Source: Plantago major
Lineage: Eukaryota; Streptophyta; Magnoliopsida; Lamiales; Plantaginaceae
DNA length: 64,000 bases
Direction of reading: 5' to 3'
Assembly: GCA_026545765.1 (NCBI GenBank)
Contig: CM048839.1
Coordinates: forward strand, 60,261,677 to 60,325,676
The notes beneath the pieces were generated by a model. The model was not told where the DNA came from. It ran no database searches and saw only the letters and a list, made by a program, of their open reading frames with translations. This document shows, piece by piece, positions 1 to 12,489 of this stretch (positions within the stretch are counted from its first letter, which is position 1; every line of letters begins with the position of its first letter). The position numbers and the translations under genes were made by a program.

Positions 1-1196
1 TTGCACAACGTTTATGAAGACACAAAGGTTTAGTCTAACACAGAAAGACTATTTCCTTAATCCTTTCTTGAGTATATTAACTTACTTTTGAAATATAATT
101 CTGGACATATGACATCATGAGTATGGAGCATGCAAGCCATCAGAAAGGCTCATGTATCGGTTGAGACTAAAGGACAATGAACAGTACTATGCATTAAATG
201 CATCAGCAGAAATGCTGCAAAAAGCAAGTCCTCTATGAAGAATGAGATAGTGACTTCTAAGTACATAGTTCAAAATATAAACGGATATAATTTGATAGAG
301 AGCATAACGTATACAATTCAAAGGCCTCTCAAATTTATCTATATATATCACACACTTAGATGCTTGAAAATACATACCTTAGAACGCTCTACCTTGCGAA
401 CTTACCATCACGCAAATTATTCTCTCAAGCACTCTACTACCCTTTCTGAAAGCTTTCTATTGCTCGAAGAATCACTAGTAGTTCTAAGTTGTCCTGAACC
501 TTAACAAGAGATTGTTATTCGTGAAAGAGTTGAACTATCAGATACCCTTTCTGAAGCTCATTCTCCAGAACGGACACAAATTACTTGGGTCAGTAAAGAG
601 CAGACTGCCATCCACTGAACAAGTGTATTAATTAGTCTTGTTCTATTAGGCTCTCTGAAAACATAACTGAAAAGTTATACGAGAAGCCTTTCTGACAAAA
701 CCTTATGACCAACACCATCAAGGCGTGGAGTAGAGGAAGTACTTGATTTGGGAAATCAGGGAATAACTCCAAGGTTATCTGAGTAGAGGAAGTACTTAGC
801 TCTAGGAGCTGGGGAATAACTCAGGGGGAACATTTGGTTGGGAACCATTTGTTTAAGAATCTTAGAATAGGATTATTGTAAGGTGAACTCAATTATCTGT
901 TCTAGTGAATTCTAGGTCTCAGAAAGACCGAAGTGGAATAGTTGGAGGATTACGCCACCTCTAGATACCACTATACTTGCTGTGTCATTTACTTTTCTGT
1001 ATTTACATTTCAGCAAAGCACACACACATATTTATTGTTTCTACACTAACCTATCTTAAAGTCTTCCGCGCTCTGAATTTAATTATCAGAAACCCCCATG
1101 TTTCTAAGAAATTGTGTTTATCGACAAATGTTTTAAAAGACTATTCACCCCCCCCCCCCCCTCTAGTCTTTTAATTTGCCGTTATCTGGATCAACA
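1..1196 (+). repeat. SIRE-type copia LTR, 3' part (subfamily C)
   Basis: This stretch ends like the copia A and B LTRs: a poly-C run at 1148-1161, then CTAGTCTTTTAATTTGCCG and a terminal ...GGATCAACA at 1196. The 5' part lies outside the window. A TATA-like run (340-348) is in the expected promoter place. Upstream of about 500 the sequence differs strongly from the A and B LTRs, so it is a separate subfamily. The next five bases (1197-1201, CAATT) would be the TSD. It is most likely the 3' LTR of a + strand element whose body is to the left, inserted into the gypsy gag that begins at 1197. It could also be a solo LTR. Confidence 0.85.
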
Positions 1197-1388
1197 CAAT
1201 TCTTCTCTCTCAGCTTGAATCTCAAGTCGAATCTTAAGCAGCTGTTCAAGTTCAGAAGTGGCGACATTCCCAGATGGATTGTTGCTCGATGATTCCATTG
1301 TGGTGGTAAACAGTCTTCGCCTTTCAAGATAATCTATGTCGTCTTTAAACGGTACTACTGGTGTTCCCGCGCTTCTCCTGCCTTGCAT
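1197..1388 (-). pseudogene. gag: gypsy gag, N-terminal fragment
   Basis: The first 64 codons of an Athila-type gag start at an ATG at 1388. The protein begins MQGRRSAGTPVVPFKDDID and is clearly the same as the gag start of gypsy I at 24017. It contains a charged, probably coiled segment (LEQLLKIRLEIQAEREEL). In gypsy I the gag continues to a capsid-like domain. Here it is cut off at 1197 by the copia LTR. No function is left. The match to the second copy in the window makes the identity secure; the family name rests on the primer site and element layout. Confidence 0.8.
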
Positions 1389-1669
1389 AAAGACTAACAG
1401 ATAAACCTTTGCAGATACGAATAGAAAATACTAGAAAGATAATAAACAGAAATCTAAAGTTACGTGTTTTTGGATTTTAATAAGAAAATAAACTAATACG
1501 GAAAAGAAAATATTTTTTGATTTTCTGCTGTAGAGATCGATTCCCACAGGATATATATAATTTTTTTGGGTTTATGCTATACAAACTAAAAGAGAGTGTG
1601 TAAATTAAAACGTGAAAGAAATATTTCAACTTATCTCAGACGATCGTAACTTGCTTGAGCAGCCAAGTG

Positions 1670-1687
1670 TCCCTGGCAACGGCGCCA
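1670..1687 (-). other. primer binding site, tRNA-Asp type
   Basis: The minus strand reads TGGCGCCGTTGCCAGGGA, five bases after the LTR end. This is the site known for Athila-group gypsy elements, where tRNA-Asp primes minus-strand synthesis. Confidence 0.85.
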
Positions 1688-1692
1688 AATTT

Positions 1693-2515
1693 TGATGTAC
1701 ACTCAGATTTTTCGATTTTCGTTGTAGAACCTGTTATCCCTAAATACAATCAAGATTAAATTTATAAGTCGGAAGTCCTCAAATCCATAGGTTATAGCGG
1801 AAAGCTGACTCGGGATGTCGTTCTCCACGGACACTTAGCATAGGAACAAGCCAATAACGTATGTAAATTGTATGCAGAAAGTAAAAACAATGATTGCAGA
1901 CAGATTAATTGAATCGCAGTAAACCCTAATTTGATGTGATGTATTCGATAGTGGGAAGGCTTAAAGGATCCCCGACCTCCCTCTGCTATGCAACTCCCAA
2001 CTTCCTAGCTAAAATCCTACGCGATACTATGGTGCGAAGGCGCAGTCGGCACGAGTACAGCTACTCAGTTCAATGAAACTACTGTGTCCCTCAGCAGAAC
2101 ATCACACCATGAAGCATGTATAGAGTTGTATAACCATGATTTACGTCTAATAACTATTGCATTAATATACCACGGTACATAAAGTAGTAGCAAAAGCACA
2201 ATTATGGCGGTTCGCCTTTACAAGAGAAAGTGATCTACTCATAGTAATACTAGACAGGTATCGAAAACAAGAAGAAAAGAAAGAAGAAGAAGATTAGTCT
2301 TTGATGTCTTCGTGCTGCTTCTAGGGTTTTCTCCTTCTGGGTGCCTAACGGCCAGCGGTTTTGAGGTTTCACTTCCCCGATGACTGGTTCTCTCTCAGGA
2401 GAGCTGTTTTATGAGCGGTGTAGAATTGTGAGACCCCTAAGGTCTTTGATGAGTCGGATTTACACCGTCTCATTTGGATTTTTAATATGCTACATTCATT
2501 GTGTGACTTAGTAAA
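1693..2515 (-). repeat. gypsy I-family 5' LTR, U3-shortened
   Basis: The end next to the primer site reads TGATGTACACTC on the + strand, matching the CACATCA end of the gypsy I LTR. The body carries the same landmarks as 22480-23264, for example GGAAAGCTGACTCGGGATGTCG and the TAAACCCTAATTTG block. The U3 beyond about 2455 is condensed and poorly matched, so the right end is approximate. Confidence 0.75.
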
Positions 2516-2525
2516 GAGGATGGGA

Positions 2526-2907
2526 AGATATCTGTGGGCACTTTTCCTCGTTCAGAAATCTTGTATTCTCAGATATCTTTTGCAACACTTGTTTATTGAA
2601 ACACTTGTTTCTTCAAGATATCTGGACATAGGTATCTGATAACCTTTGTCTTCAGCAATCTTGTGCAGTCTTCAAAACTTCATTTTAAAGTGGAGCTTCT
2701 CCTGCTGGATGCCTTCTTCTTTGTCTTCTTCAAGAAAATAAAAATTAAATTCAGAGACCTAACACCCTATACAAGATTTACTAGACTATCATACTTAGTG
2801 ATTTTCCTCTTTTACAGTGTTCAAGTGAACCAAGAGTACTAACCACCTTCCTGAGCTAAGATAAGTCATTAGGTTGCTGATCAAAATCTAAATAGATATT
2901 CCTAACA
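2526..2907 (-). repeat. copia A 3' LTR, first 380 bases
   Basis: The minus strand starts TGTTAGGAATATC at 2907 and matches the 5' LTR (15742 downward) to about 2529, where it is cut by the gypsy fragment. The start directly follows the polypurine tract. Confidence 0.88.
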
Positions 2908-2922
2908 AATTTCCCCCATTTT
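2908..2922 (-). other. copia A polypurine tract
   Basis: The minus strand reads AAAATGGGGGAAATT immediately before the 3' LTR start TGTTAGG. The same tract precedes the copia B 3' LTR at 63716-63730. It primes plus-strand synthesis in LTR retroelements. Confidence 0.85.
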
Positions 2923-3285
2923 GATCAGTCAACGATGACTATCTAACCTATTACAAATCTGGATGACGAAATAATCCACTACTTAATCAATTCATAAGAT
3001 CTTTCAATTCCTTCAATTAAGTGCAGAAAGTAAACATCAACTAAATCACAAGGTGTGATCTTTGCTGACAAGTTATCATTTTATAAATTGATATCTGAGA
3101 GTAGGTTCATCAGATATGTTACAAAGAAAGTTCATAGATAACTTTAATACATAAAATACACTTTAGCTCAGTCAGCAAGATACAAAATACATAGTAAATT
3201 AGGACAACAGGAGTAACCAAGCTCCAAGTAGACATCCTAATAAACTAGTCTTTAAGTCTTCAACACTTCAAAGCAATTCCATGGA
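2923..3285 (-). other. copia A 3' untranslated stretch
   Basis: This lies between the aORF stop and the polypurine tract. It matches 63341-63714 of copia B closely but shows no ORF of its own. Confidence 0.7.
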
Positions 3286-6200
3286 TCAATCTGCAAATTT
3301 CCTATCACCAAACCTTTTGATATTATCAGAGTAGTCATAGAGAAGAGTTCTGACAATCATCTCTGTGTCTCTGGCAAATCCACAGACTTCCTTGTAGGTT
3401 TTGGTAGGATTGTTCTTGGCAAAGTGTTTGATGCATAGATACTTTCCCCACTTCCAGGCATGCTCGATTCTGATATCTAGTAGCTTGAAGTATTCATATA
3501 TGATCTTCAGATATTGATGTCACCCTTGTATTGATCTTCAATCAAGTAGAAGGACTCATAGGGTTCCACAGCAAGTCTTGCTCTTGTGCCTATTCCAGTG
3601 ATGTTGGGAATTCTGTGCACATCATCTGGCTTTCCATAAGGGCATTCATCAGAGAGGTCCTTCTTCATGGCTTCTATTCTCTTGAGTACTTCAAAATCCA
3701 ACTAGACTTTGATGTGGTTGGTGTTAATCAAAATTGGCTTGTCTTTTCTCCATGCCATGAGCTGTTTATGGATTGGTTCTGGAAATCTTTCATTTACCAA
3801 TAAGTGCTTGAGTTCCAGAATCCAGTAGCCATTCTTCTGATTAATGCACCTGTAGACAGAGGAGTCATTGTTGGTCTTCACATACTCAATCTTGGCTTCT
3901 TCACGCCTGAGTGGTAGTTGAAGTTTTCTTTGTTCAGCTCTCAGCCTGTTCCTCCTTTGTCTTGAATTCTCCCTTGGGGGATTGCTTGAAGAAACACCCT
4001 GGATTGACTTGGTATTTCTAGAGGGTGTTTTAGCTGCCAAAGGCTTTGCAGCTATGGGCTCAGTTAGGCTATCAACCCTTTTTCTTTTTCTGTGAAGAGG
4101 AGCTTCATCTTCATCAGTCTCTTCATCATCATCATCAAGATTAATTCTTGTGAAACTTTTGCAGCCTTCTTCATTGCCCTGGGATTTGATTTGGCCTTCT
4201 TCTTCTTCTTCTTCTTCTTCTTCTTCTTCTTCTTCTTCTTCTTCTTCAGAAGACTCATCAATCCCTCTTACTTGTCTTCTCCTTGGAGCCTTGGTACTCC
4301 TTGGAGGTCTTTTTGCCATGGCCCTTGGTTGTTTCTTCAGTTGGCTGCTGGGAAGTAGCTACTATTTGCAAAGCAGCTTGACTTGATGAGGGCTCATTTA
4401 TTCTGAGTGGTGGCTAGGAAGTTTTCTTGTTTCCTCTTCCTTTCTGAGCAGCACCAACTCTAGATTTCTTCTTACATTCCCCTGACCTTGAGGTCCAAAT
4501 CCTTCCCCCTTAGTCATTGTTGACTGACTAAGTACCACAAAGGATTCTGAGAGAGACTCAAAAATTCCCTTGCAAGTAATTGTAGGCAGTAACCAACTTC
4601 TGAAGTTCAGCCTTGAGCTCCTAATTTTGTTTGATAAGTCCATTTTCCTTATCAGTGAGCTCTGCTAATGGGCCTAGTATGGCATCTGCTTCTCCAGCAG
4701 TGTAACTTGCCTCATGAAAAGCTTTTTCAACTAATGACACATCATCGTCCCTTACCATTCCCAGATCCTTCTGAGCAAGGACCATACTAGTTGTTCTCTG
4801 AGTGATGAGCTCAGTTCTTCATGTCTGAGGGGACGGAGGCAATTACGGCTTTGTTCTGTGAAGACAACTCCTTTTTAAGATGTGCCAAAACTTGGTATCT
4901 ATTCATGTATTCTTGGGAGTGGACATTTGGTAGTCTATTGAATACTTCAGGAGCAATTAGCTTCCTTTTCAGATGAGAAACCTCTAAGTGTTCATTGCGG
5001 TGTTCTGCCAATGTCTTGTCTTCTTCATCATCTGAGTCATCGGCCCAGTGATCTTCGTCCTCTTGCACTTCTTCATCAAGGTTTCTGAAGGCGACAACCA
5101 TCTCAGATATGGGTTTCTTTCCTTTGGAGGATGGTTTCTTTGGTGAAGATGCAGCCTTAGCATCATGCTTTTCTTCAGATACTTGTTCAGTATCTAGCTC
5201 CTTAGCAATATAATCAACAGCGTCCCGGAGCTCTTTCATCTCAGAGTAAGCTTGCATCTCTTTGCGTGTTTGTTCTTCAAGTTTATCTAGCTTGACTCTG
5301 GATTCAACTATCTTTTCTTCCAGTTAAAGATTTAGCTGTTGTTCTTCTTCCAACAATTGTTTGAGTTGAGCAACTCTGGTTTGTGCATCCACTATTTTCT
5401 TAGTGTTTTCCTCAGAGTGCTCAACTACTTGTTCAGTAGTGTCCTTTTGTTGGGAAGATGGATGGGAAGATTTCTAAGGAGATGGAGGAGGGGATTGTTG
5501 TGATGTCCTCTCAGTGTGCTTTTCAGCAACTAAGGCAGTGTTTTCTTGTGCAATCCCTCCTGTCCCTGGTGCAGGGGCATCATCATCATCCTTTTTGTCA
5601 TCCTCATCCTTGTGATGGTCAGAAGGAGGTTCTTCATAATCATTCTCATCAGTCTCCTTCTCTTCTTCATCTTCAGAGACCAGATTGATCACTTCTGAAA
5701 TAGTGACCATTTGCCCATTTACTTCCTCTTGTTCAGAGGGTATGAACTGTAGAGTCTGGGCCAAAATAGGATTGAATTCCATTTGCATTCTGGTCTGACC
5801 ATCTGCTTGGGTGAAAGCTTGGATCATATTTCTGGCCACTTCCTTGACAAAATCCTTATCCATCAATGTTCCGAAAGAATATTGTTTAGTGGGGAACATT
5901 ACATGGACGTAGTTTTCCAAGTCAAGGGCTCGTGCTCTCCTTGTGTGGTGATCAGTGACCTTTAAGATCTCAGATAGATCGGAGCATCGGAGCATCGGAG
6001 CTTTTGCCATTTCTTGAAGCATTTCAAATGCTTTGGCAAAGTGTGTTCCTTGAAGAAAGGAAGCAAGTCCTCTTTCTCATCATCAGGGACCTTAGTAGCA
6101 CTTGTTTGAGCCTGAAAGAAAGTGTTCTGAATTAATTTCAAAACTATAGTAGATATATGGGCTTTAGAGTAGAAAGGTATCTGAGCTACCTGTGTGACAG

Positions 6201-8902
6201 GCTCAGATGACTTGACTACTGAGGTTCCAGGTGCCTCAGATATCTGGATATGAGGAGGAGAGGAAGTCTGATCCTCAGGTATCTTTCTTTCTTCTTGAAC
6301 CTGAGATTAGAAACATAACACTGAGGAAATTTTATCAAGAAAAATTTTCTTGAAAAATTAGTTATCCGAGAGGTCAATTACCTCCACTGCTGGAAGCTCA
6401 GATACTTGTCTCTCAGAGACTTGTGCAGTCTCTGAAAGTTTTTCTCATGATGAAGGCTTTGATGCCTCATCAATTTCCATTTGTTGTGGGGATTGAGCGG
6501 GCAACTCCCCAGCAACTTCTACTTCTTTTTCAACCTGTTAAGTAGAACGTGTTAGTTTGAGAAAAATGATCAAAGATTTTCTCTTTGAAGAATATAGGTA
6601 TTCTGAATGAAATACCTTCTCTGCAGAAGGTTCAGATACTTGTTCCTCAGAGACCTTGGAAGTCTCTAGATTCTTCTCTGAAGAGATAGACTTTTCAGTC
6701 TCTTCATTTTTCTTCTCAGTTGGAGCCTATTAGAAACAAACACTTTATAATATTAGTAAAGCACATATCTGAGATGTTATATCTTAAGGAACTATCTTCT
6801 ACCTGTGAGACAGGCTCCTGTTCCTTAAGTGGTGAGGCTATGGAAGCCTCCTTCTCAGATTCTGAGGTAAGCTTTGCAGCTTCCTCTTGTCACAAAGAAA
6901 TTTCATTAAATAACAAGATTTAACAAACACAAAAATATCACAAGTAGAGAGTTAATCCATTCAGCTACCTGAGCAGTGTCAGGCTGATTGGTCTCTGGAA
7001 TTTGTGACCTTTCTATGCATTGGTCTTGTTGTTGCATTTCAGCTTCTCTGTTTGAAGATTCAGGTACTTCAGACCTTTCCCGAGTGTGCAACTCAGTTGC
7101 CTCCCCTAGTTGATCATTCTGAGCAGATGCCTCAGTTTGATCCCTCTTATTGAGTTGGGGAACCTGTTCTTTTACAGGATTTTCTTCAGCCAGGAAAGAT
7201 GCTGGTATATCATGTTGTAACTCAAATATCATCTCAACAGCATCCACTATTGGTTGTTGTGGTTATTGTGGTGATTCTGATCTGGATGAAGAAGGTGATG
7301 ATGTATGGGGCCTATCCAGATCTGCTTGAGACAGACTTTTGAGTGTTGAGGAAATGGCAGTGTCCTCCAACACTAAGTTACCACTCATCAGAGCATCTTT
7401 AATATGCTTGAGTGTTACTTGCTCTGATGGTGTGTTTTGTCCAGTGACTTTGGACACAGTTGCTTTTTCAGCAACCTTTGAAACAGGTGCTTGTTCAGTA
7501 ACCTGTGGTGTAGGTTCTTATTCAGATACCTCTACACTTGTCACTTTTTCAGTAACCTTAGCCCTCTTTGATTTCTGTAGGACTTGAGAGATGACTACTT
7601 CATCATTTTCATCGTCAGAGCTCTCATCAGCATTAGGAACTGATTCGTCCATAATCCCTGCGGTTTCTGCAGATAGGGCCTGGTACCTACCACTATTCAC
7701 ATTAGCAGCATTGATGTGTTCATCAGCAAGGCTCTCCTTAGCAGCATTGATGATTTCATCAGCAGTTGTATCTTTTACAGCATTGACGAGTTCATCTGCA
7801 TTGATGAGTTCATCTGTAGTGGCGGCAGATATCTGAGAGTCGACAACGACAATGGGTGTGTCTTCTAATTTGCCAGTAAACTTCTTTCGTGAAGTTCTGG
7901 GCTTTTTGGTCCAACTTTTCCTTCAGATATCTCTTCAGTTTTTCGTTTCTTGGAACCTTTCTGAGATCCAGTAACCTTTTTCATCATGTTCGTATAATCA
8001 TATTTGTAGAGTAGATTACTGTTGGCTATGTCTGCCGTCTCTCTGAGCTTAATGCCAAGGCACTCCATTAAGTAGCATATTTTCAATCCATAGCTTACTG
8101 TGGCTTTTGGCTCAGCAAGTCCCTTAACAATTTTGGGCTCAAAGCCTTGAATCTTCTTCAGAAACTTCATAAAGGCGTACTTTCCCCAGTTGAAAGGGTT
8201 TTCCAGCCTTTTATCTTGTTGACTCAACAAGAACATCATTATCCAGCGTTCTTGGCTTATCTGGTCAGCACCTCCTTGTAGACCATCAAAGAATCTATGA
8301 AGAATGCATGCCAACACATCTCAGTGAAATAACAGATGTCTGAATCTGATGTTAGCAAGTTTGAAATCAGTGGGTGTATCTGGTTTTTCAAGATCACAAA
8401 CATCACTGTACAGCTGCTTTACACCTTCAAGGAGATCATCATCCTTGATGTTTATTTCAAAATCCTTTCCAAGATTTTGAAGTTCAAACAACTTACAGAA
8501 AGTTGTTAAGTCCAAAAGGATTTCCTTTCCTTGGACCTTTGTTTTTATAGACACTATTTCAGTGCCTTCAGAAACACAGGAAATAATCCTTGAGTTGTTG
8601 TAGAATTCTAACACATCCAGTGAGGAAACTCTACTGGGAGTAGCAGACAGGAAACCCTTAATTTGTGCATTTTCAAGCATGTCAAGAATTAGCTTCCTAT
8701 CGGCTTGGTTTTCAATTGCAGCCGTGAGGTATTCCTAAATCATGGCACCACCCCAAATCATCATGTGATTTGATGTCCAATGATCAGGATTAAATTATCC
8801 TACCAACCGATTGTTTACAACTACCAACTCTGGTGCTTGCTTTTCAGTAGTACCAGTGGTAGTAGATTGGGATTTCTTGGTAGAATCACATTTTGGAGCC
8901 AT
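3286..8902 (-). pseudogene. copia A extra ORF (aORF), multi-exon, broken
   Basis: The start ATG is at 8902 (MAPKC...), just after TATATAAAG-like sequence, and the stop TGA is at 3288-3286. Parts in order: an N-terminal domain (8680-7865) with a ...LDVLEFYNN motif and a HWDVLACILHR-type segment; a basic patch with KKRKTEE; a Ser/Glu/Val-rich repeat region split by five introns (6968-6112); an acidic region (about 5700-5600); a Lys/Glu coiled-coil region; an 18-residue poly-Glu run from a GAA repeat (about 4199-4250); an RKRKR nuclear-localisation-like patch; and a C-terminal block (3507-3900) rich in Trp, Tyr and Arg. Stops include TAG near 8736 and TGA in the third intron-flanked exon. I see no signal peptide or membrane anchor, so an envelope role is unlikely. 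The function is unknown. Confidence 0.75.
6112..6968 (-). other. five short introns in the copia A aORF
   Basis: Minus-strand GT-AG introns lie at 6968-6886 (acceptor side damaged by a small deletion), 6802-6727, 6615-6535, 6381-6301 and 6189-6112, each 76-83 bases. All but the first have clean GT donors and CAG or TAG acceptors. Positions and reading phase match the five introns of copia B at 59646-60530. Exon sequence between them is open apart from one TGA, while each intron read through carries stops or shifts the frame. Intron 3 has a CTAAC branch-point-like site upstream of its acceptor. Confidence 0.78.
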
Positions 8903-9730
8903 CTCTTTATATAGTGAAAGTTTTCGAAAGTCTGAAAGAGATTAGGGTGAGAGATTAGTGATTCTTTGCAGAAAAACTAATTGAGGAATAGAGATTTGCA
9001 GAGAAATTTGAAGAAATATTTTTGCTATTCTTGTGCAAGTCTGAATGTTGGATTAGGCGAAAGTGAATTCTTTTGCCAAAATCCTATATATATATATATA
9101 TATAGCAACGTAAATCTCAACAGACATATACATACAAATTGATTTTGTATCTACGTATCTGTGTTTTTGCAGTAAGGCGTGGGTAAAAGTTTGTTTGATA
9201 TTAAATGCTTAGTGTGCCATGTCTGAGTTTTTACAGTCCACTATGTTTCAGAGAAATAATCTCGTCCGTTAAGATGAAATGCCCATTTCATGACGGGTCA
9301 ATATTGCTTCTTCAGCAATGATCACAATCAGCAATTGTAATTGTGCCAAATTAATGAATTTTGGCGAATTGCTATCTGAATCACATTTCTGTGTGACTAA
9401 GAACACTGTTTGCATCTGAGTCTATCTCACACTTAGTATCTACCCAATTTTTACACAAAGATAGAAATAATACAAATTTCAAGAGAGTAGTTGACTGCAG
9501 ACAGTTGTACTATTCTGTTTTGTGTTCCCCCTCACTGAGTGATCTAGATATCTGAGTGCCTGTCTCAGAAATCTTCAAATAGCCATTTTACCCTTTAGCC
9601 TTTGGTTTCTGGATATCCGTTTCAGATTCCTCTTTTCTGGATACCCGTTCCAGATACCTTGTATTCTGGATACCCGTTCTAGATTCCTCTTTTCCCTCCT
9701 TTGATATCTTCTTCAAATATCTGAACTTTT
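8903..9730 (-). other. copia A pol-aORF spacer with TATA run and 26 bp repeats
   Basis: This non-coding stretch lies between the RNase H stop and the aORF start. It has three or four copies of a 26-base unit (core GGAATCTGGAACGGGTATCC on the minus strand) at about 9600-9690. A TA dinucleotide run at 9085-9104 lies about 190 bases before the aORF start. The same layout is in copia B. The TATA run could be a promoter for the aORF; that is inference. Confidence 0.6.
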
Positions 9731-12489
9731 TCAATTCTTTGGTAGCTCCATTAGTCCTGGACTATGTCTTAAGGCTAAGAATCTACTTTCTTGTAGTGGC
9801 TTAGTGAAGATATCTGCAAGTTGGTCTTCAGTACCAATCTTGAGTATCTCTATATTGCCTTTTTCAACATGGTCTCTGATGAAGTGGTGTCTAACATCAA
9901 TGTGCTTTGTTCTTGCATGGAACTTAGGATTTTGAGTTATGGAAGCACTTGTGTTGTCACAGAAAATAGGAGTTTTCTCTTCATTGAGTCCATAGTCTCT
10001 GAGTTATTGTTATATCCACAATATTTGTGAAGCACAACACCCAGCAGCAATATATTCAACCTCTGTGGTAGATGTAGCAATTGAGTTTTGTTTCTTGCTG
10101 AACCATGATATCAATCTAGCACCAAGAAATTGACAAGTTCCTGAGGTGCATTTTCTATCAAGCAATGATCCAGCATAGGCAGCATCTGAATAGCCAACCA
10201 AACTCAATCCACTGTCTTTTGGATACAACAATCCAACTTCTACAGTACCCTTTACATACCTTAATATTTTCATAGCAATGTTGTAGTGTGATTGCATTGG
10301 ATTTGTCTGAAATCTAGCACACACTCCAACTGCATATTGAATATCAGGTCTACTTGCAGTGAGGTACAATAGAAACCAATCAATTTCCTATACTTGTGTT
10401 CTTCAACACTCTTGTCAGATTCAGTATAGGTCATTTTGGTTACAATGCTCATAGTTATCTTAGCATTCTTTTCAGAAGGCTTTAGATTAAACTTGTTGAG
10501 CATGTCCTTTGCATACTTTGTTTGACTAATGAATATTCCATCATTGACTTGCAGCCCTAGGAAGTAATTCAATTCTCCCATCATGCTCATCTAAGATTTA
10601 CATTTCATGAGTTCAGCAAAGTCTTCACAAAGTTGCTTGTCTTTAGATCCCAATATAATGTCAACATATACTTGAACCAAAAGTAGTTTCCCATCATGGT
10701 TCAATGTGAAGAGTGTTTTATCAACATCTCCTTTCTTGAAACCACTTTTAGCAGATATCTGGCCAATGTATCATACCATGCTCTTGGAGCTTGTTTCAGT
10801 CCATACAGAGCTTTCTGAAGCTTATAGACCATCCTACTTTCTGAGGAAACTTCAAAGCCTGGTGGGTGATCAACATAGACTTCCTCAGCAAGTTCACCAT
10901 TTAGGAATGCACTCTTGAAATCCATTTGATAAACTGTAAAGTCATTATGAGCTGCAAAGCCTAGAAAGAGTCTTATTGCATCCAATCTTGCAACTGGTGC
11001 ATAAGATTCATCAAAATCTATTCCTTCAGTCTGGGTGAATCCCTTGGCAACCAACGTAGCTTTGTTTCTGGTTATTTCACCAGACTCATTCATTTTGTTC
11101 CTGAAAACCCACTTGGTTCCAATTACAAATATTCCGTCAATAAATGGAACCAGTTTCCAAACTTTGTTTCTCTCAAATTGATCCAACTCTTCTTGCATTG
11201 CAGAGATCCAATCTTGATCCTTTAATGCTTCTTCTATAGTTTTAGGTTCAATATTTGAGATAAAACATCCATAGAGGCAATTTGTATTTTCAGCGATTGC
11301 TCTTCTAGTTCTAACTCCTTGGTCTAACGGACCGATCACATCCTTTGCAGGATTATTTCTTATCCATTTCATAATGGATTTTGAACTAGTTGGATTAATA
11401 TCATTTTGATTTGAATGTGAATCAATATGATCTTGATGGGATACTTGTGCAGTATCTGAGATATCTGACACATGGGAAATGCCATGGATATCTGGCACTT
11501 TTTCAGTGTTAGGGATATCTGGAATTTGATTTTCAGCAATCTCATTCTCAGAAACCTCTACATGATGAAGGTTCTCAGTAACCTGTTCCATTTCTGGAAT
11601 TTTCATAGGAAATTCTTCATCATGTCTTAGAGTCATCTAGTTGTTACTAAGCAATGGTTGCTTTTCATCGTCAGACTCATCCACTAAGTGATTGATAGAA
11701 TTGTTTCCTTTTGAGGATTCTTCTTCAGAATCTTTAATCATCAGTTCTTTGAACCTATCTGAGAGATCATCATTCAAGGGTATTTTCTTATTTCTTTCGT
11801 AGAAAACTACATGAACAGATTCTTCAATCTTTTCCATTCTTTTGTTGTAGATTCTATAGGCTTTGCTATTCCGAGAATAACCAAGAAATACTCCTTCATC
11901 TGCCTTTGGTTGAAATGTTCTCAGGTACTCTTTTCCATTGTTAAGAACGAAACATCTGCAACCAAACACCCTTAGATGTTTGATACTAGGGGGTCCACCA
12001 ATGAAAAGCTCGTGAGGAGTTTTGTCGTCATGGTGTTTGTTAATCAAACATCTATTTTGAGTGTAGCAGGTTGTGTTTACAGCTTCAACCCAATAGATTT
12101 CACTTATTTCAGTGTCAGCGAGAATTGTTCTTGCCACTTCTTTTAGGGTCCTATTCTTCCTTTCAGCAACACCATTTTGTTGTGGTGTTCTTACGGAAGA
12201 TAGTTGATGTTGTATACCTTTGCAGGTACAAAACTCTTTTATGTACTGGTTCGCAAACTCAGTACCATGGTCTGTTCTGATTGCAAATATCTTGTCATTT
12301 TTCATGATTTCGAGCTTATTCAGCAAGTTGGGTATCTCAACCTTTGCATCAAATTTTTGTTTGAGAAATATAACCCAAGTGAATCTTGACTAATCATCAA
12401 CAATAACCAGACCATACTTCTTTCCTGCATAACTAGTTACAAAGGATTCAAAAAGATCCATATGTAACATTTGCAGTGGTCTAGCTTGT
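9731..12489 (-). pseudogene. pol: copia A pol: integrase, RT, RNase H (broken)
   Basis: The integrase core shows RTDHGTEF and PQQNGVAE, two of the three catalytic acids, at about 12290-12140; the first lies in the damaged stretch 12480-12330. RT follows (11636-10590): [30 protein letters not shown] and the [11 protein letters not shown] block. RNase H runs from about 10230 to 9731 and ends in LMELPKN. The catalytic YVDD box near 10655 has lost one Asp codon and reads Y-V-D-I-I, which would by itself abolish RT activity. Several stops and frameshifts divide the frame (near 11637, 10701-10590 and 10010). The encoded enzymes would have copied element RNA and inserted the DNA. Confidence 0.9.

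Larger units (their letters stand above)
1197..2515 (-). mobile_element. Athila-type gypsy element, 5' fragment (gypsy I family)
   Basis: Read on the minus strand, this holds a 5' LTR (2515 to 1693), a tRNA-Asp-type primer site, a leader and the first codons of gag. The order matches the 5' end of gypsy I at 22029-24250. It is cut on the left by the copia LTR ending at 1196. On the right it abuts a broken copia A LTR at about 2526. The first part of its U3 is shortened compared with gypsy I, and about ten bases at the right junction are unassigned. The simplest reading is that this gypsy inserted into the copia A 3' LTR, with the rest of both lying left of the window. Confidence 0.75.

Noticed and set aside
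235-504. Small ORF in the left-end LTR
   Set aside because: It lies across the TATA region and R of an LTR and has no protein similarity.
4064-4386. Poly-Lys, poly-Phe and poly-Ser frames
   Set aside because: They are other frames of the GAA repeat that codes for poly-Glu in the aORF; the same applies at 62248-62573.
3286-8902. aORF as a retroviral-type envelope gene
   Set aside because: No signal peptide, transmembrane segment or surface-protein features; instead acidic, coiled-coil and nuclear-signal-like sequence.
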